A DNA stretch of 64,000 nt from Microtetraspora sp. NBRC 13810 (GCF_030268685.1 NZ_BSRQ01000002.1:186001-250000); one strand, 5' to 3'; positions 34,623-42,850 are shown, counted from the first letter of the stretch. Program-made: numbers and translations. Notes: generated by a model not told the origin, from the sequence alone.

Positions 34623-36712
34623 CGATCCCCCTCCGGGCACAGGCCGAGATGGTGGCCGCAGAACGCGAGGACGTCGGCCTGTAACCCGACGAGGCGGGAG
34701 GTCGCCCGGCCGCCGTGCCCGACGTGCCGCTCGACGCGCAGCGCCACCGGGCCGCCCGCGGAGGAGTGCTGCAGCGCCGCGGTGAACTTGCGGGCATGGG
34801 CCGGATCGACGCGGGTGTCCCCGTCGAAGGCGCCCACCAGGACCGGCGGATAGGCGACGTCGTCCCGCACGTTGTGGTACGGGGAGTAGGCGAGCAGGGC
34901 GGCGAGCTCGCCGGGGTCGTCCGCGGTGCCGAACTCCGAGCGCCAGCTCGGCCCCATGCCGCTGCGTTCGTAGCGGACCATGTCGGTGAGCGGGGCCAGG
35001 CACACGGCCGCCGCGTACTTCTCCGGATGCTGCGTCACGGCCGCCGCGACCAGGAGCCCGCCGTTGGAGCTGCCGACGATGCCGAGCCGGTGGCGGGTGG
35101 TCCAGCCCTGCCGGATCAGGTGGTCGGTGACCGCGTCGAAATCGTCGAAGACGCGCTGCTTGTTCCGTCCCATCCCGGCGCGATGCCAGCCGGCGCCCTC
35201 CTCGCCGCCGCCCCGCAGGCAGGAGATGGCGTAGACGCCGCCCGCGCGGACCCAGGCGAGGACGTCGGGGCTGTAGGCCGGGCTCATCGACGCGCCGAAC
35301 CCGCCGTATCCGGTGAGGATGAGCGGACGCGGCCGGTCCGGTCTCCCCGCCGGCGAGACGACGAAGACGCGGACCGTCGTGCCGTCGCGGGAGACGGCGC
35401 TCTCCACGGTGACCCGAACCTCGCCGTCGTCCTCGTCCTGGGCGCGGGCGCCGGGGAACCAGGTCCGCAGCCGCTCGTCCAGGGCGTCGAAGTGCAGGAC
35501 GGTCCGGGGTGTGGTGTGGTCGGCGTAGGAGAACCAGACCTCGTGACCGGGGGCGGGCCGGGTGTGGAAGGGCCCGACGCTGCCGTTGCCCGGCAGCTTC
35601 AGCTCACCCAGCTCGCGGCCGTCGCGGAGGTCGTGGAGGGTGATCTCGGAGACGGCGTGCCGCGACCACGAGACGAGCGCCACGGGATGGGGAAGCCGGT
35701 CGTCCGTGAGCGGGACGAAGTCGTTCAGCACCGCGTCGCGGCGCTCCGGGATGATCGTCTTCCAGGTCGCCTGGCCTGGGTCGTCCGGGGTCGTCGAGAC
35801 CACCCTGCCCCGGGGCGCCGCCGCGGTCGTCCGCAACCACATCGTGTCGCCGCGCGAGGTTCCCGGGACGATCCTGGTGTGGGTGCGCGCCGCCTCGCCC
35901 ACGTGGACGGGCCGCAGCGCCGGGCGGGCGGGGTCGCTCAGCCCGAGGTCGGCCAGCCAGAGCTCGTTGTGCGGCGACGTGCCCGCGGCGGCCGACACGG
36001 TGAGCCATCGGCCGTCCGGGGAGACGGCCACGGTGTAGAACTGCGACGCCGCCCGCCCCGCGCCGAAGATCAGCACGTCCTCCGCCGGGTCGGTGCCGAG
36101 CCGGTGCAGGTAGATCCGCCGGTGGTACAGCTCCTCGCCCGGATGCAGCTCGGGAGGCAGCCGCCGCACGTAGTAGAAGGACGCGCCGCCGGGCAGCCAG
36201 GCGACGGAGGTACGGCGTACCCGGTCGATCGGCCCGTCGGCGACGGCGCCCGTGGCCACGTCCCGCACGAGCAGCACACAGTCCTCGGTGCCCCGCGCGG
36301 AGAGCTGGTACGAGATCAGCTCCCCTTCCGGTGAGGGGTTCCACGCCTCCAGGACGGTGTCACCGGACGGATCGATCACCAGCGGATCGACGAGCACCCG
36401 ATCCACCCCGTCCTCCGAGACGTACAGGGCGGCGTGCTCGGAGTTCCTCGTCACCCGGGTGAAGAACGTGCGGAGCCCGCGAACCGCGGGCACGGAGGTG
36501 ATCTCCCTGCCCGCCGTCTCGGCCAGCCGGCTGGACCACTCCGCACGGTGTGGCCACCGCTCGCGGCACCGCAGGAAGAGCTCCCGCTGGTCGTCCTGCC
36601 ATTCACGCGTGCGACGGTCGGCCGCGTCCTCCAGCCATCGGTAGGGATCGGCCACGGCGATGCCGTGCAACAGGTCGCGCCGGTCCGACCTGGGGGCCCC
36701 TGGATATCGCAC
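34598..36712 (-). CDS. Prolyl oligopeptidase family (S9A) serine peptidase
   Basis: A 704-residue enzyme. I place the start at GTG 36712 because AGGAGG is then about six bases upstream; GTG 36718 overlaps that site. The N-terminal half is the seven-bladed propeller (PYRWLEDAADRRTREWQ start). The C-terminal hydrolase domain has the nucleophile Ser549 in GIVGSSNGGLLVAA, an Asp in GAFDGDTRVDP and His in RHVGHGGRATS. S9A enzymes cut after proline in peptides and are used as leader peptidases in some lanthipeptide pathways (FlaP type). The precursor at 38010-38261 has a Pro just before the first core cysteine (DTPC), a plausible cut site. Confidence 0.9.
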   Translation of the reverse strand: MRYPGAPRSDRRDLLHGIAVADPYRWLEDAADRRTREWQDDQRELFLRCRERWPHRAEWSSRLAETAGREITSVPAVRGLRTFFTRVTRNSEHAALYVSEDGVDRVLVDPLVIDPSGDTVLEAWNPSPEGELISYQLSARGTEDCVLLVRDVATGAVADGPIDRVRRTSVAWLPGGASFYYVRRLPPELHPGEELYHRRIYLHRLGTDPAEDVLIFGAGRAASQFYTVAVSPDGRWLTVSAAAGTSPHNELWLADLGLSDPARPALRPVHVGEAARTHTRIVPGTSRGDTMWLRTTAAAPRGRVVSTTPDDPGQATWKTIIPERRDAVLNDFVPLTDDRLPHPVALVSWSRHAVSEITLHDLRDGRELGELKLPGNGSVGPFHTRPAPGHEVWFSYADHTTPRTVLHFDALDERLRTWFPGARAQDEDDGEVRVTVESAVSRDGTTVRVFVVSPAGRPDRPRPLILTGYGGFGASMSPAYSPDVLAWVRAGGVYAISCLRGGGEEGAGWHRAGMGRNKQRVFDDFDAVTDHLIRQGWTTRHRLGIVGSSNGGLLVAAAVTQHPEKYAAAVCLAPLTDMVRYERSGMGPSWRSEFGTADDPGELAALLAYSPYHNVRDDVAYPPVLVGAFDGDTRVDPAHARKFTAALQHSSAGGPVALRVERHVGHGGRATSRLVGLQADVLAFCGHHLGLCPEGDRCACSSAP

Positions 36713-36721
36713 GCGCACCTC

Positions 36722-37912
36722 CTAGAGGCGTCCCAGGGCGACCAGGTCGTCCAGCAGGGCCGCGTCGACGGCGTCGTGGAAACGCTGCCACGCGTCGGCG
36801 TCGGTGAAGTTCAGGAAGTCCTCCTCGCAGGTCGTCCAGCGCGGTTGCGCGACCTCGTCCGGCTGGTAGCCGTCGAAGACCGTGCCGACCTGCCAGTCCG
36901 GTTTGCCGGCGGTCTCCCAGCAACTGGACAGGCTGCCGTCGGCGCTGACCACGGCCCCGTACCTGCCGCCGGTGAAGGAGCAGGCCGGGCAGGGCACGAC
37001 CTCGCGGGGACGTCCCACGCCGAAACCGCAGTCGAGCGCTCGCTTGTTCCAGTCGATGAACTGCCGCAGCAGCCGCCCCGAGGCGGAGACGTCGTTGTGG
37101 TACCCGATCCCGACGTCCCCCACGATCTTGAAGTAGATGCCGCAGCGCGCCGTCCTCAGGCGCTCGGCCAGACGTTCGATCAGCCGGTCGATGCCGGGGA
37201 GGTTCTCCGCGGTCACGTTGACCCGGAGCGCGAAGCTGATCTCCGTCTCCTCCTGGACCTCGCGGATGTTCCGCACGATCGCGTCGAACGTGCCGCCTCC
37301 GGTGCGCTTCACCCGGACCGCGTCGTGGTCCGGCTGGTCGCCGTCGAGGGTGACCTGGATGCCGCGCAGCCCGAGTTCGTGCAGCCGCCTGATCGGGACG
37401 GAGTTCAGCAGCGTGCCGTTGGAGACCATGTCGGCGTAGCGCAGCCCGAGAGGTGCGGCCGCCTCCAGCAGTTCCACGCATCCGCGGGGATTCAGCAGCG
37501 GCTCACCGCCGAACAGCGTGACACAGAGCTCGCTCAGCCCGGCCGCGTCCATGCGCTCGCGGGTGAATTCGATGATTTTCTTGATGGTGCCGGAACTCAG
37601 CCTGGTGTAACCGATGCGCGGCGGGGCCGTGCCGCCCGACTCGTCCTGACCCAGATTCTGGAAACAATAGGAACAACCGAGATTGCAGTGGGTGGTGGTC
37701 AGCACCGTCAGGCTGTAGTTCTTCCGCCGGGGCGGTTTGAGCATTCCCTGCGAGCCGAGCCATTCCATCGTCTCCGCCGTGGGCACGCCCGTTCGGTCGA
37801 TGTGCCACGAATACAGTTTGGCGACCCCGCCGGGGCCGAGAAACCACCAGTTGTGCTCGCCGCGAAGCACACGAGGTCGCAGTTCCTCGTCGCGATGGCG
37901 TCCTTCGAACAT
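36722..37912 (-). CDS. Radical SAM/SPASM peptide maturase
   Basis: A 396-residue protein. ATG 37912 is chosen because AGGAGG lies eight bases upstream; an earlier GTG at 37981 lacks such a site. The radical SAM motif is CNLGCSYCF, followed by VTLFGGEPLLN. The C-terminal third has SPASM-type cysteines (VPCPACSF, SSCWETAG, TTCEEDF). Such enzymes install thioether bridges (sactipeptides, ranthipeptides) or C-C links. The gene directly follows the two-cysteine precursor, which is its likely substrate. An N-terminal region of about 80 residues before the TIM barrel may include the leader-binding part. Confidence 0.88.
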   Translation of the reverse strand: MFEGRHRDEELRPRVLRGEHNWWFLGPGGVAKLYSWHIDRTGVPTAETMEWLGSQGMLKPPRRKNYSLTVLTTTHCNLGCSYCFQNLGQDESGGTAPPRIGYTRLSSGTIKKIIEFTRERMDAAGLSELCVTLFGGEPLLNPRGCVELLEAAAPLGLRYADMVSNGTLLNSVPIRRLHELGLRGIQVTLDGDQPDHDAVRVKRTGGGTFDAIVRNIREVQEETEISFALRVNVTAENLPGIDRLIERLAERLRTARCGIYFKIVGDVGIGYHNDVSASGRLLRQFIDWNKRALDCGFGVGRPREVVPCPACSFTGGRYGAVVSADGSLSSCWETAGKPDWQVGTVFDGYQPDEVAQPRWTTCEEDFLNFTDADAWQRFHDAVDAALLDDLVALGRL

Positions 37913-38009
37913 CTGGGCAACCTCCTGGGCCTTCCGGTGGGCCAGGGCGTCCTCCGCGGCCGGGCGGGCCGCGGAAGACACCGTGAACGTCCAGCTGAGC
38001 TGGGGTCGT

Positions 38010-38261
38010 CTAGCTCTCGACGGGGCCGTCCGAGCCGAAGTGGCCGCAGCTGAAGCCGGCCAGGCACGGGGTGTCCTCGCCGCCCTCCTCCGAGTGGGCC
38101 AGGACTTCCGGCTTCATGGCCGCCTTGATGCGCGCGTCGAGCGAGCCGAGGAACTGGACCTCGCTCTCGGTCAGCTCGCCGAGAACTCCGAGCGCCGCCT
38201 GGGAGGTTTTCGCGTGAACGATGCCCGCTTCGCGGAGCGCGTCGAGTGCGTTGAAAGTCAT
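38010..38261 (-). CDS. Two-cysteine RiPP precursor peptide
   Basis: An 83-residue peptide (ATG 38261, AGAGGG five bases before). Residues 1-58 are a leader with ALDALREAGIV, LGELTESEVQFLGSLDARIK and EVLAHSEE. The core is roughly residues 60-83 and contains Cys66 and Cys72 (PCLAGFSCGHF) plus two Phe and one His. The leader aligns with the small peptide at 32244-32432 and with the MFS exporter tail. Neighbouring SPASM enzyme, peptidases and exporter support a post-translationally modified product, perhaps a sactipeptide with Cys-linked residues. A promoter just upstream could raise its level relative to the enzymes. Confidence 0.85.
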   Translation of the reverse strand: MTFNALDALREAGIVHAKTSQAALGVLGELTESEVQFLGSLDARIKAAMKPEVLAHSEEGGEDTPCLAGFSCGHFGSDGPVES

Positions 38262-38302
38262 TTGCCCTCTGCCTTTCGACCGTGGCCGGATTATGTAATT
38301 CA

Positions 38303-38331
38303 ATAGTCTGTGCGGCCGCCCCGGCGGACAA
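38303..38331 (-). promoter_or_regulatory. Candidate promoter of the precursor gene
   Basis: Read on the minus strand, TTGTCC (38331-38326) and GACTAT (38308-38303) are 17 bases apart and would start transcription about 35 bases before the precursor ATG. The gap is the AT-richest stretch nearby. It lies between the exporter stop and the precursor start. Confidence 0.4.
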
Positions 38332-38352
38332 CCCTACGATCGTATGCCGAAT

Positions 38353-39876
38353 TCATTCACCCGGCCGCTCGCGGGAAGAATCGTGGGCCATGACGTCGGC
38401 GTCCACCGCGGTTCTGATCCGGGAGTTCAGCGACGTGAGGAAAAGTATTTCCTCTTCCTTCAGCGTGCGGAGCGCGGAAATGTCCTCCGGGCCGGCGTCC
38501 GTCACCACGACACCGAGTTCCCGGAGTTGCCTTATGGCGTCGAGGTCGGCACGCTTCCCCCCGTCCGCCGGAGGGGGTTGCGCGGGGCCGTCTGGTTCAT
38601 CGGGTTCGCCGGGTTCGTCGTGTTCGTCCTCTGGCCCGCGCAGGCTCCGCAGCGCCGTACTCGTCGAGGCGATGGCGGTGATCACCAGGAGCGAGACGCC
38701 GCAGGCCACCAGGGCGCCGGCGCCGCCCAGGGCGCCCGCCAGGAAGCCGCCGATGACGGGCCCGAGCGGCGAGAACCCCTGGAAGGTGAGGGCCACCACC
38801 GACATCATCCGCCCCATCATGGCGCTCGGGACGAGGTTGCCCATGAGGGCCATCAGCGCCACGTTCAACGCCGGGGAGGCGAGACAGGAGACGATGATGG
38901 GCACCATCGGCCACGGCGTGCCGAACGGGAGCGGGATGAGGCAGTACGAGCCGCCCATCAGCAGGCAGACCAGCAGGAGCAGCTTCCCCGGCGGCAGCAG
39001 TCTGCTCAGCCGGGTGGACAGCAGGGAACCCGCGAGCCCGCCCACCCCCGCCCCGGCCATGATGATCCCGGTGTCCAGCGACTCTCCCCCGCGCTCGCCG
39101 ACGAGCACGATGATCGGGATCCAGATGGCGTTGACGAGCGGGTTCATGAAGAGCGCCACCCCGATGACGGCCCGCAGGCCGCGCTGCGCGAGCAGCCAGC
39201 GGAACGCCTCGGCGAACGCGCTCCTCATGCTCGTGCCGGCCTGGGACTTCCGCGCGGGCTCGGCCGGCCTGCGCGGCACCTTCGCCGCGAGGTAGCAGAG
39301 CATGGAGAACACCGAGGAGAGCGCCTGGAAGACGAACGGCACCCCACGGCCGAGCGAGTAGAGCAGGCCGCCCAGCGGCGGCCCGGCGAGCTGCGTCGCG
39401 TACGAGCGCGCCTGGTTCTGCGCGTAGGCCGTCGCGAGCTGGGGTTTCGGGACCAGCGCCTGGATCGCCGCCGCGTGCGCCGGAGCCTTGAACGCTCCCG
39501 CGCTGCCGCTGATCACCGACACCAGGATGACGTTCCACGCGGAGACGGCTTCCAGGTACACGAGTACCGCGAACGCCCCCCAGACCAGCGCCAGCACCCC
39601 TTCGGCCCCGATGAGGATCCGCCGCCGGTCCATCCGGTCCACCCAGACGCCGGCCGGGGCGCTGACGAGGAGTCCCGACACCATCGCGATCGTGGTGGCG
39701 ACGCCGGTCAGCACGGGGGATCCGGTGGCGGCGAGGACCAGCAGCGGCAGGGCCAGTCCGACCGTCGAATCTCCCAGATACGAAATACCGGCGCCGGCCC
39801 AGAGAAACTGGAACCGCCAGTTCCGCCGTAAAGAGTTCTGCCCCGCAGGGGGGTCGCCGCCGCTGCCCTGATTCAT
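38353..39876 (-). CDS. MFS exporter with a C-terminal RiPP leader-like domain
   Basis: A 507-residue protein (ATG 39876, GAGGT upstream). Residues 20-410 are a 12-helix MFS-3/enterobactin-exporter-type transporter (GVWVDRMDRRRILIG is motif A). An acidic, Pro-rich linker (EDEHDEPGEPDEPDGP) follows. The last 64 residues (38353-38547) read DAIRQLRELGVVV, ISALRTLKEEEILFLTSLNS and ADVMAHDSS. This tail aligns with the leader of the two-cysteine precursor and with the 62-residue peptide. The fusion suggests that the exporter docks on the modification enzymes or competes with the precursor for leader binding. The transporter probably exports the RiPP. Confidence 0.9.
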   Translation of the reverse strand: MNQGSGGDPPAGQNSLRRNWRFQFLWAGAGISYLGDSTVGLALPLLVLAATGSPVLTGVATTIAMVSGLLVSAPAGVWVDRMDRRRILIGAEGVLALVWGAFAVLVYLEAVSAWNVILVSVISGSAGAFKAPAHAAAIQALVPKPQLATAYAQNQARSYATQLAGPPLGGLLYSLGRGVPFVFQALSSVFSMLCYLAAKVPRRPAEPARKSQAGTSMRSAFAEAFRWLLAQRGLRAVIGVALFMNPLVNAIWIPIIVLVGERGGESLDTGIIMAGAGVGGLAGSLLSTRLSRLLPPGKLLLLVCLLMGGSYCLIPLPFGTPWPMVPIIVSCLASPALNVALMALMGNLVPSAMMGRMMSVVALTFQGFSPLGPVIGGFLAGALGGAGALVACGVSLLVITAIASTSTALRSLRGPEDEHDEPGEPDEPDGPAQPPPADGGKRADLDAIRQLRELGVVVTDAGPEDISALRTLKEEEILFLTSLNSRIRTAVDADVMAHDSSRERPGE

Positions 39877-39897
39877 GGTCACCTCTGCCGGACGAAA

Positions 39898-40170
39898 CTA
39901 GGGAAGTGTCTCCGCCCACGTTCTCTGCTGGGCCTGCCGGGCGGCGTGCGGCGGCCAGACGCCGGTTTCCAGCAGCCCGTGCGCATACGCGTAGGCGACC
40001 AGCTCGGTCCGGTTCTTGCAGCCGAAGCGGGCGAACAGCCTGCCGCAGTGCTCCGCCGCGGTCGGTTTGCTGACGTAGAGGTGCCGCGCGATCAGCTCCG
40101 TGGAGAAACCCGCGGCCAGCAGGGTCAGAATGTTGAGGTCCCGGTCCGAAACAGCGATGCTCGAAGCCAT
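39898..40170 (-). CDS. Stand-alone LuxR-type HTH regulator
   Basis: A 90-residue protein consisting almost only of a LuxR/GerE DNA-binding domain (VSDRDLNILTLLAAGFSTEL, VSKPTAAEHCGRLFARFGCK, LVAYAYAHGLL). It has no receiver or ligand domain. It lies between the exporter and the heme-oxygenase-like gene in the same direction and probably controls this RiPP cluster. The start ATG 40170 has GGGGTGG upstream. Confidence 0.82.
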   Translation of the reverse strand: MASSIAVSDRDLNILTLLAAGFSTELIARHLYVSKPTAAEHCGRLFARFGCKNRTELVAYAYAHGLLETGVWPPHAARQAQQRTWAETLP

Positions 40171-40185
40171 CCACCCCGTCCAGAG

Positions 40186-41025
40186 TTAACGGTTGGTCTT
40201 TGTCTCTGCGCCGTGCCGCCGATTCTGGGACGACCCGCCAGCGAACCGGTATCGCGCCGGTATGGTGGCGGCTTCTCCGGCGAGGCCGCGGAGGAGTTCG
40301 GTGCTCGTCCGCATGCTGTGAAGTGCGCTGATCCGCAGGGCCAGGCAGGCCGCGGGATCCGGGGCCAGCCGGTCCAGCAGGGCGTCCACGGCCGCCCGAT
40401 GTCCGATGTCGGCCTCGGCGTGGACGCGCATCGTGCGGAAGGCCGCCCGGGGGTAGCCGGTCAGCCGTTCGAGATGGGCGATGAGCGAGGCGGTCGGCGG
40501 ATGACCTTCCATGACCGCGATGTAGCCGAGCAGGCTCACCGGGTGGTGGTGGAGCACCCAGTAGTACTGGGCCCCCACCAGCTCGGCGACCAGGGGTGGC
40601 GGCGTGACCGCGGTGGACCGGCCGATCACGGCGAGGTCCTCCTTCAGCCACTCGTCGTGCCCCGCCTCCTCGCGCGCGTGTTCGTCGAAGTAGTCCGCGA
40701 GCCGGGCCTCGCCGCGTTCGTGGCTGCGATCGCGGGCGGCGACGAGCAGCGGGACGGTGGCCCGGATGACGGCGTGCATGACCCGCAGGTACTCCGGATA
40801 ACGCCGCTCCAGGTCGTCCGCGCGCCACAGGCGGGCGCTCGCGGCCAGCAACGCGGGCGCCGCGAGGGAGATCGTCGCCCGCAACACCCCACTCGCCGAC
40901 GTCACGCGCCCTCCCCCACTCGCCGTCACGTGCCCTCCCCCACTCGCCGTCACGAACCCTTCCCCGTGAACAGTCACGGGCCCTGCCCCCTGAACAGTCA
41001 CGGGCCCTGCCCCCTGAACGGTCAC
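40186..41025 (-). CDS. Heme-oxygenase-like (HDO/TenA-like) iron-containing redox enzyme
   Basis: The frame from GTG 41025 encodes 279 residues. The catalytic part begins near residue 50. It carries likely di-iron ligands: Glu and His in DEHAREEAGHDEW, Glu in IAVMEGH, and His-Asp-His in VHAEADIGHRAAVD. Such all-helical enzymes cleave C-C or oxidise amino or fatty acid substrates in several natural product pathways. The first 45 residues are 8-residue repeats and each repeat carries its own GTG with a purine-rich site before it, so the true start is uncertain and the repeats may not be translated. The GTG at 41025 overlaps the stop of radical SAM B. Confidence 0.75.
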   Translation of the reverse strand: MTVQGAGPVTVQGAGPVTVHGEGFVTASGGGHVTASGGGRVTSASGVLRATISLAAPALLAASARLWRADDLERRYPEYLRVMHAVIRATVPLLVAARDRSHERGEARLADYFDEHAREEAGHDEWLKEDLAVIGRSTAVTPPPLVAELVGAQYYWVLHHHPVSLLGYIAVMEGHPPTASLIAHLERLTGYPRAAFRTMRVHAEADIGHRAAVDALLDRLAPDPAACLALRISALHSMRTSTELLRGLAGEAATIPARYRFAGGSSQNRRHGAETKTNR

Positions 41026-41040
41026 GGGCCCTCCCCCGTG
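40908..41040. repeat. 24-bp tandem repeats at the start of the heme-oxygenase-like gene
   Basis: Read on the minus strand, five to six 24-base units of two subtypes follow one another: GTGACTGTTCAGGGGGCAGG-type and GTGACGGCGAGTGGGGGAGG-type. The units are in frame (VTVQGAGP and VTASGGGx at protein level). Every unit has a GGGGAGGG or GGGGCAGG purine run placed four to six bases before the next GTG, so the array is a ladder of possible initiation sites. Confidence 0.8.
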
Positions 41041-41975
41041 AACAGGGACAGTGCGGCGACCGGTCCGCCGCGGTCCGCGCCCAGCCGTCCGGTCAGCCGC
41101 CAGCAGAGCTGGCAGATGTGCTCGAACTCCCGATCCTGGAGACCCGCGAGCGGGGCGAGCGGTCCTGGCCCGTGGCTGCCGATGAACCTGAGCAGCGGAT
41201 CCGCCTCGAAGGAGCCGAGGGCGGCCCGCAGTTCGGCCGCGTCACGGGCGTGCCGGCGCAGCGGGGCCGGGCCGCCTCCGGTGATGACGGTCTCGTTGCA
41301 GCATGCCGACACCCGCCCGTCGTAGCGGACCACCGGCGCGTCGGCCACGGTGCAGGGCCCGAACGACCGCCCGGCACGCGGGGGCGTGACCGGGCGCAGC
41401 CCGCGTGCCCGCCCCACCGGCAGGAGACCGGTGACGTGGATCTCGGCGTGGTCCGGCCACGAGGCCCCCAGCGCGCGGGTGAGCAGCCCGGCCGCCTCCC
41501 GGTCCGTGCCGATGGCCTGCAGCACCAGCCGGCAGCCCGCGTCCCCGATCGCCCGGATCGCGGCCACGACCCGGTCCTCGGCCAGTCGCGCGGCGTGGAA
41601 GGCGTCGGTCCCGAGCACGACGCAACTCGTCCGGCCGAGCACGCGGCGGCCCCAGGGCGCGGGGTCGCCCCAGAAGCCGCTCGTGTACAGCACCACCGAC
41701 TTCCCGGCCGCGGCGAGCTCTTCGGTGGCGAAGGTGAGCCCGCGGCGCTCGGTGAAGGGCTCACCGCCGGAGATGCCGACGATCTCGAAGCTCTCCACCT
41801 CGCACAGCACGGAGACGATCTGCTCGAACAGCGGCCAGTCCGAGATCCGCGGTCCGTCCGGGCGCGCGTCGACCGAGCAGTGGCCACACCCGACCGGGCA
41901 CCGATCCGTGAGATACAGCAGCGCCGAAGCCCACCGTCGCCTTCTGGCGGCCTCGATGTACTCGTAAGTGAGCAT
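41022..41975 (-). CDS. Radical SAM enzyme B of the RiPP cluster
   Basis: A 317-residue protein starting at ATG 41975 with AGGA seven bases upstream. The iron-sulfur motif CPVGCGHC is near residues 25-32 and is followed by IVGISGGEPFTERRG. Like radical SAM A it has an auxiliary cysteine region: GPCTVADAPVVRYDG, GRVSACCNET and a terminal ICQLCWRL. The two are clearly paralogous. The gene is the first of the minus-strand RiPP operon and diverges from a histidine-kinase-like gene. Confidence 0.85.
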   Translation of the reverse strand: MLTYEYIEAARRRRWASALLYLTDRCPVGCGHCSVDARPDGPRISDWPLFEQIVSVLCEVESFEIVGISGGEPFTERRGLTFATEELAAAGKSVVLYTSGFWGDPAPWGRRVLGRTSCVVLGTDAFHAARLAEDRVVAAIRAIGDAGCRLVLQAIGTDREAAGLLTRALGASWPDHAEIHVTGLLPVGRARGLRPVTPPRAGRSFGPCTVADAPVVRYDGRVSACCNETVITGGGPAPLRRHARDAAELRAALGSFEADPLLRFIGSHGPGPLAPLAGLQDREFEHICQLCWRLTGRLGADRGGPVAALSLFTGEGP

Positions 41976-42084
41976 GCCGCATCCTGCGCGACGCCGCCTG
42001 GGTGCGAGTTCGCCCTCGGTATGGAATCGCTTTGCCGGCTCGCCGCCCGTTGCGTAGATCGCGTACGGTTGCGATGCTCCCTGT

Positions 42085-42846
42085 GTGCCCCACAAGAGGG
42101 TTCCAAGAGTTCGCGCCCCCCTGGAGGTACGGCTCAGCCGCGCGACGATCGCGGCCTTCGCCGTCTTCCTGATGGGCCGCACGTTCGCGCACTATCTCCA
42201 GGAGGGCGTCGCCCACCGGGTCGCCGCGCTCGTCCTGGCGGCGGCGGTCGTCGTGCTCTACGTCCTGGCCGCGTGCACGACGCCGGATCCGCGCCGGCGG
42301 CGGTGGCTGCTCGGGACGATGGCGCTCCTGGTCTACCTGCCTCTGCCGCTGCTGGGTGAGTGGTGGGCGGCCTCGGGGGTCCTTCTCGCCGCGGCGGTCC
42401 TGGGGCTCCTCCCCAGACCGCGCTCCCTGCTCGCGTTCGTGGCGGTGGTCCTCGCCGAGGCGGTCAAGGCGGCCCTCCTCGGCGACGACCTCGCGGAGGT
42501 CCTGTCGTGGACGCTGACCGTCGCGGTGGCGGCGGTCCTGCTGGCGGGCCTGACGCATTTCGCGGAGACGGCCAGGGTCCTCTACGCGACCCGCGCCAAC
42601 CTGGCCTCGGCGATGGTCTCGGCGGAGCGGGCCAGGGCGACGCGCAAACTGGAGGCCGTCCTCGGCAGCCGCCTCGACGCCATCGCCGCGCAGGGCCGCA
42701 GGGTCCTCACCGGCACGGACGACGAGACCGTCCGGAACGAGCTGAACCACCTGCTCGACATGGCGCGCGAGGCGCAGAGGGAGACGCGGGGGTTCGCGCA
42801 CCGGGAACAACAGAGCCCATCAAAAGCGACAAACCATACAAAATGA
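42085..42846 (+). CDS. Degenerate histidine-kinase-like membrane protein (no phosphoacceptor His, no ATPase)
   Basis: A 253-residue protein from GTG 42085. The first 175 residues have about five transmembrane helices. The remainder aligns with the dimerisation helices of NarL-type kinases (ATRKLEAVLGSRLDAIAAQG against a usual LHDLLGHSLSAI), but the His-Asp pair is replaced by Glu-Ala and no HATPase domain follows. Compare the intact kinase at 47622-48773. It may be a decayed kinase, or a membrane partner that pairs with the intact kinase. The last codons lie in unusually AT-rich DNA, consistent with truncation. Confidence 0.7.
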   Translation: MPHKRVPRVRAPLEVRLSRATIAAFAVFLMGRTFAHYLQEGVAHRVAALVLAAAVVVLYVLAACTTPDPRRRRWLLGTMALLVYLPLPLLGEWWAASGVLLAAAVLGLLPRPRSLLAFVAVVLAEAVKAALLGDDLAEVLSWTLTVAVAAVLLAGLTHFAETARVLYATRANLASAMVSAERARATRKLEAVLGSRLDAIAAQGRRVLTGTDDETVRNELNHLLDMAREAQRETRGFAHREQQSPSKATNHTK

Positions 42847-42850
42847 TAAA

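Noticed and set aside
40908..41040. CRISPR array
   Set aside because: Units are contiguous, 24 bp and in frame with a coding gene; there are no unique spacers and no cas genes.
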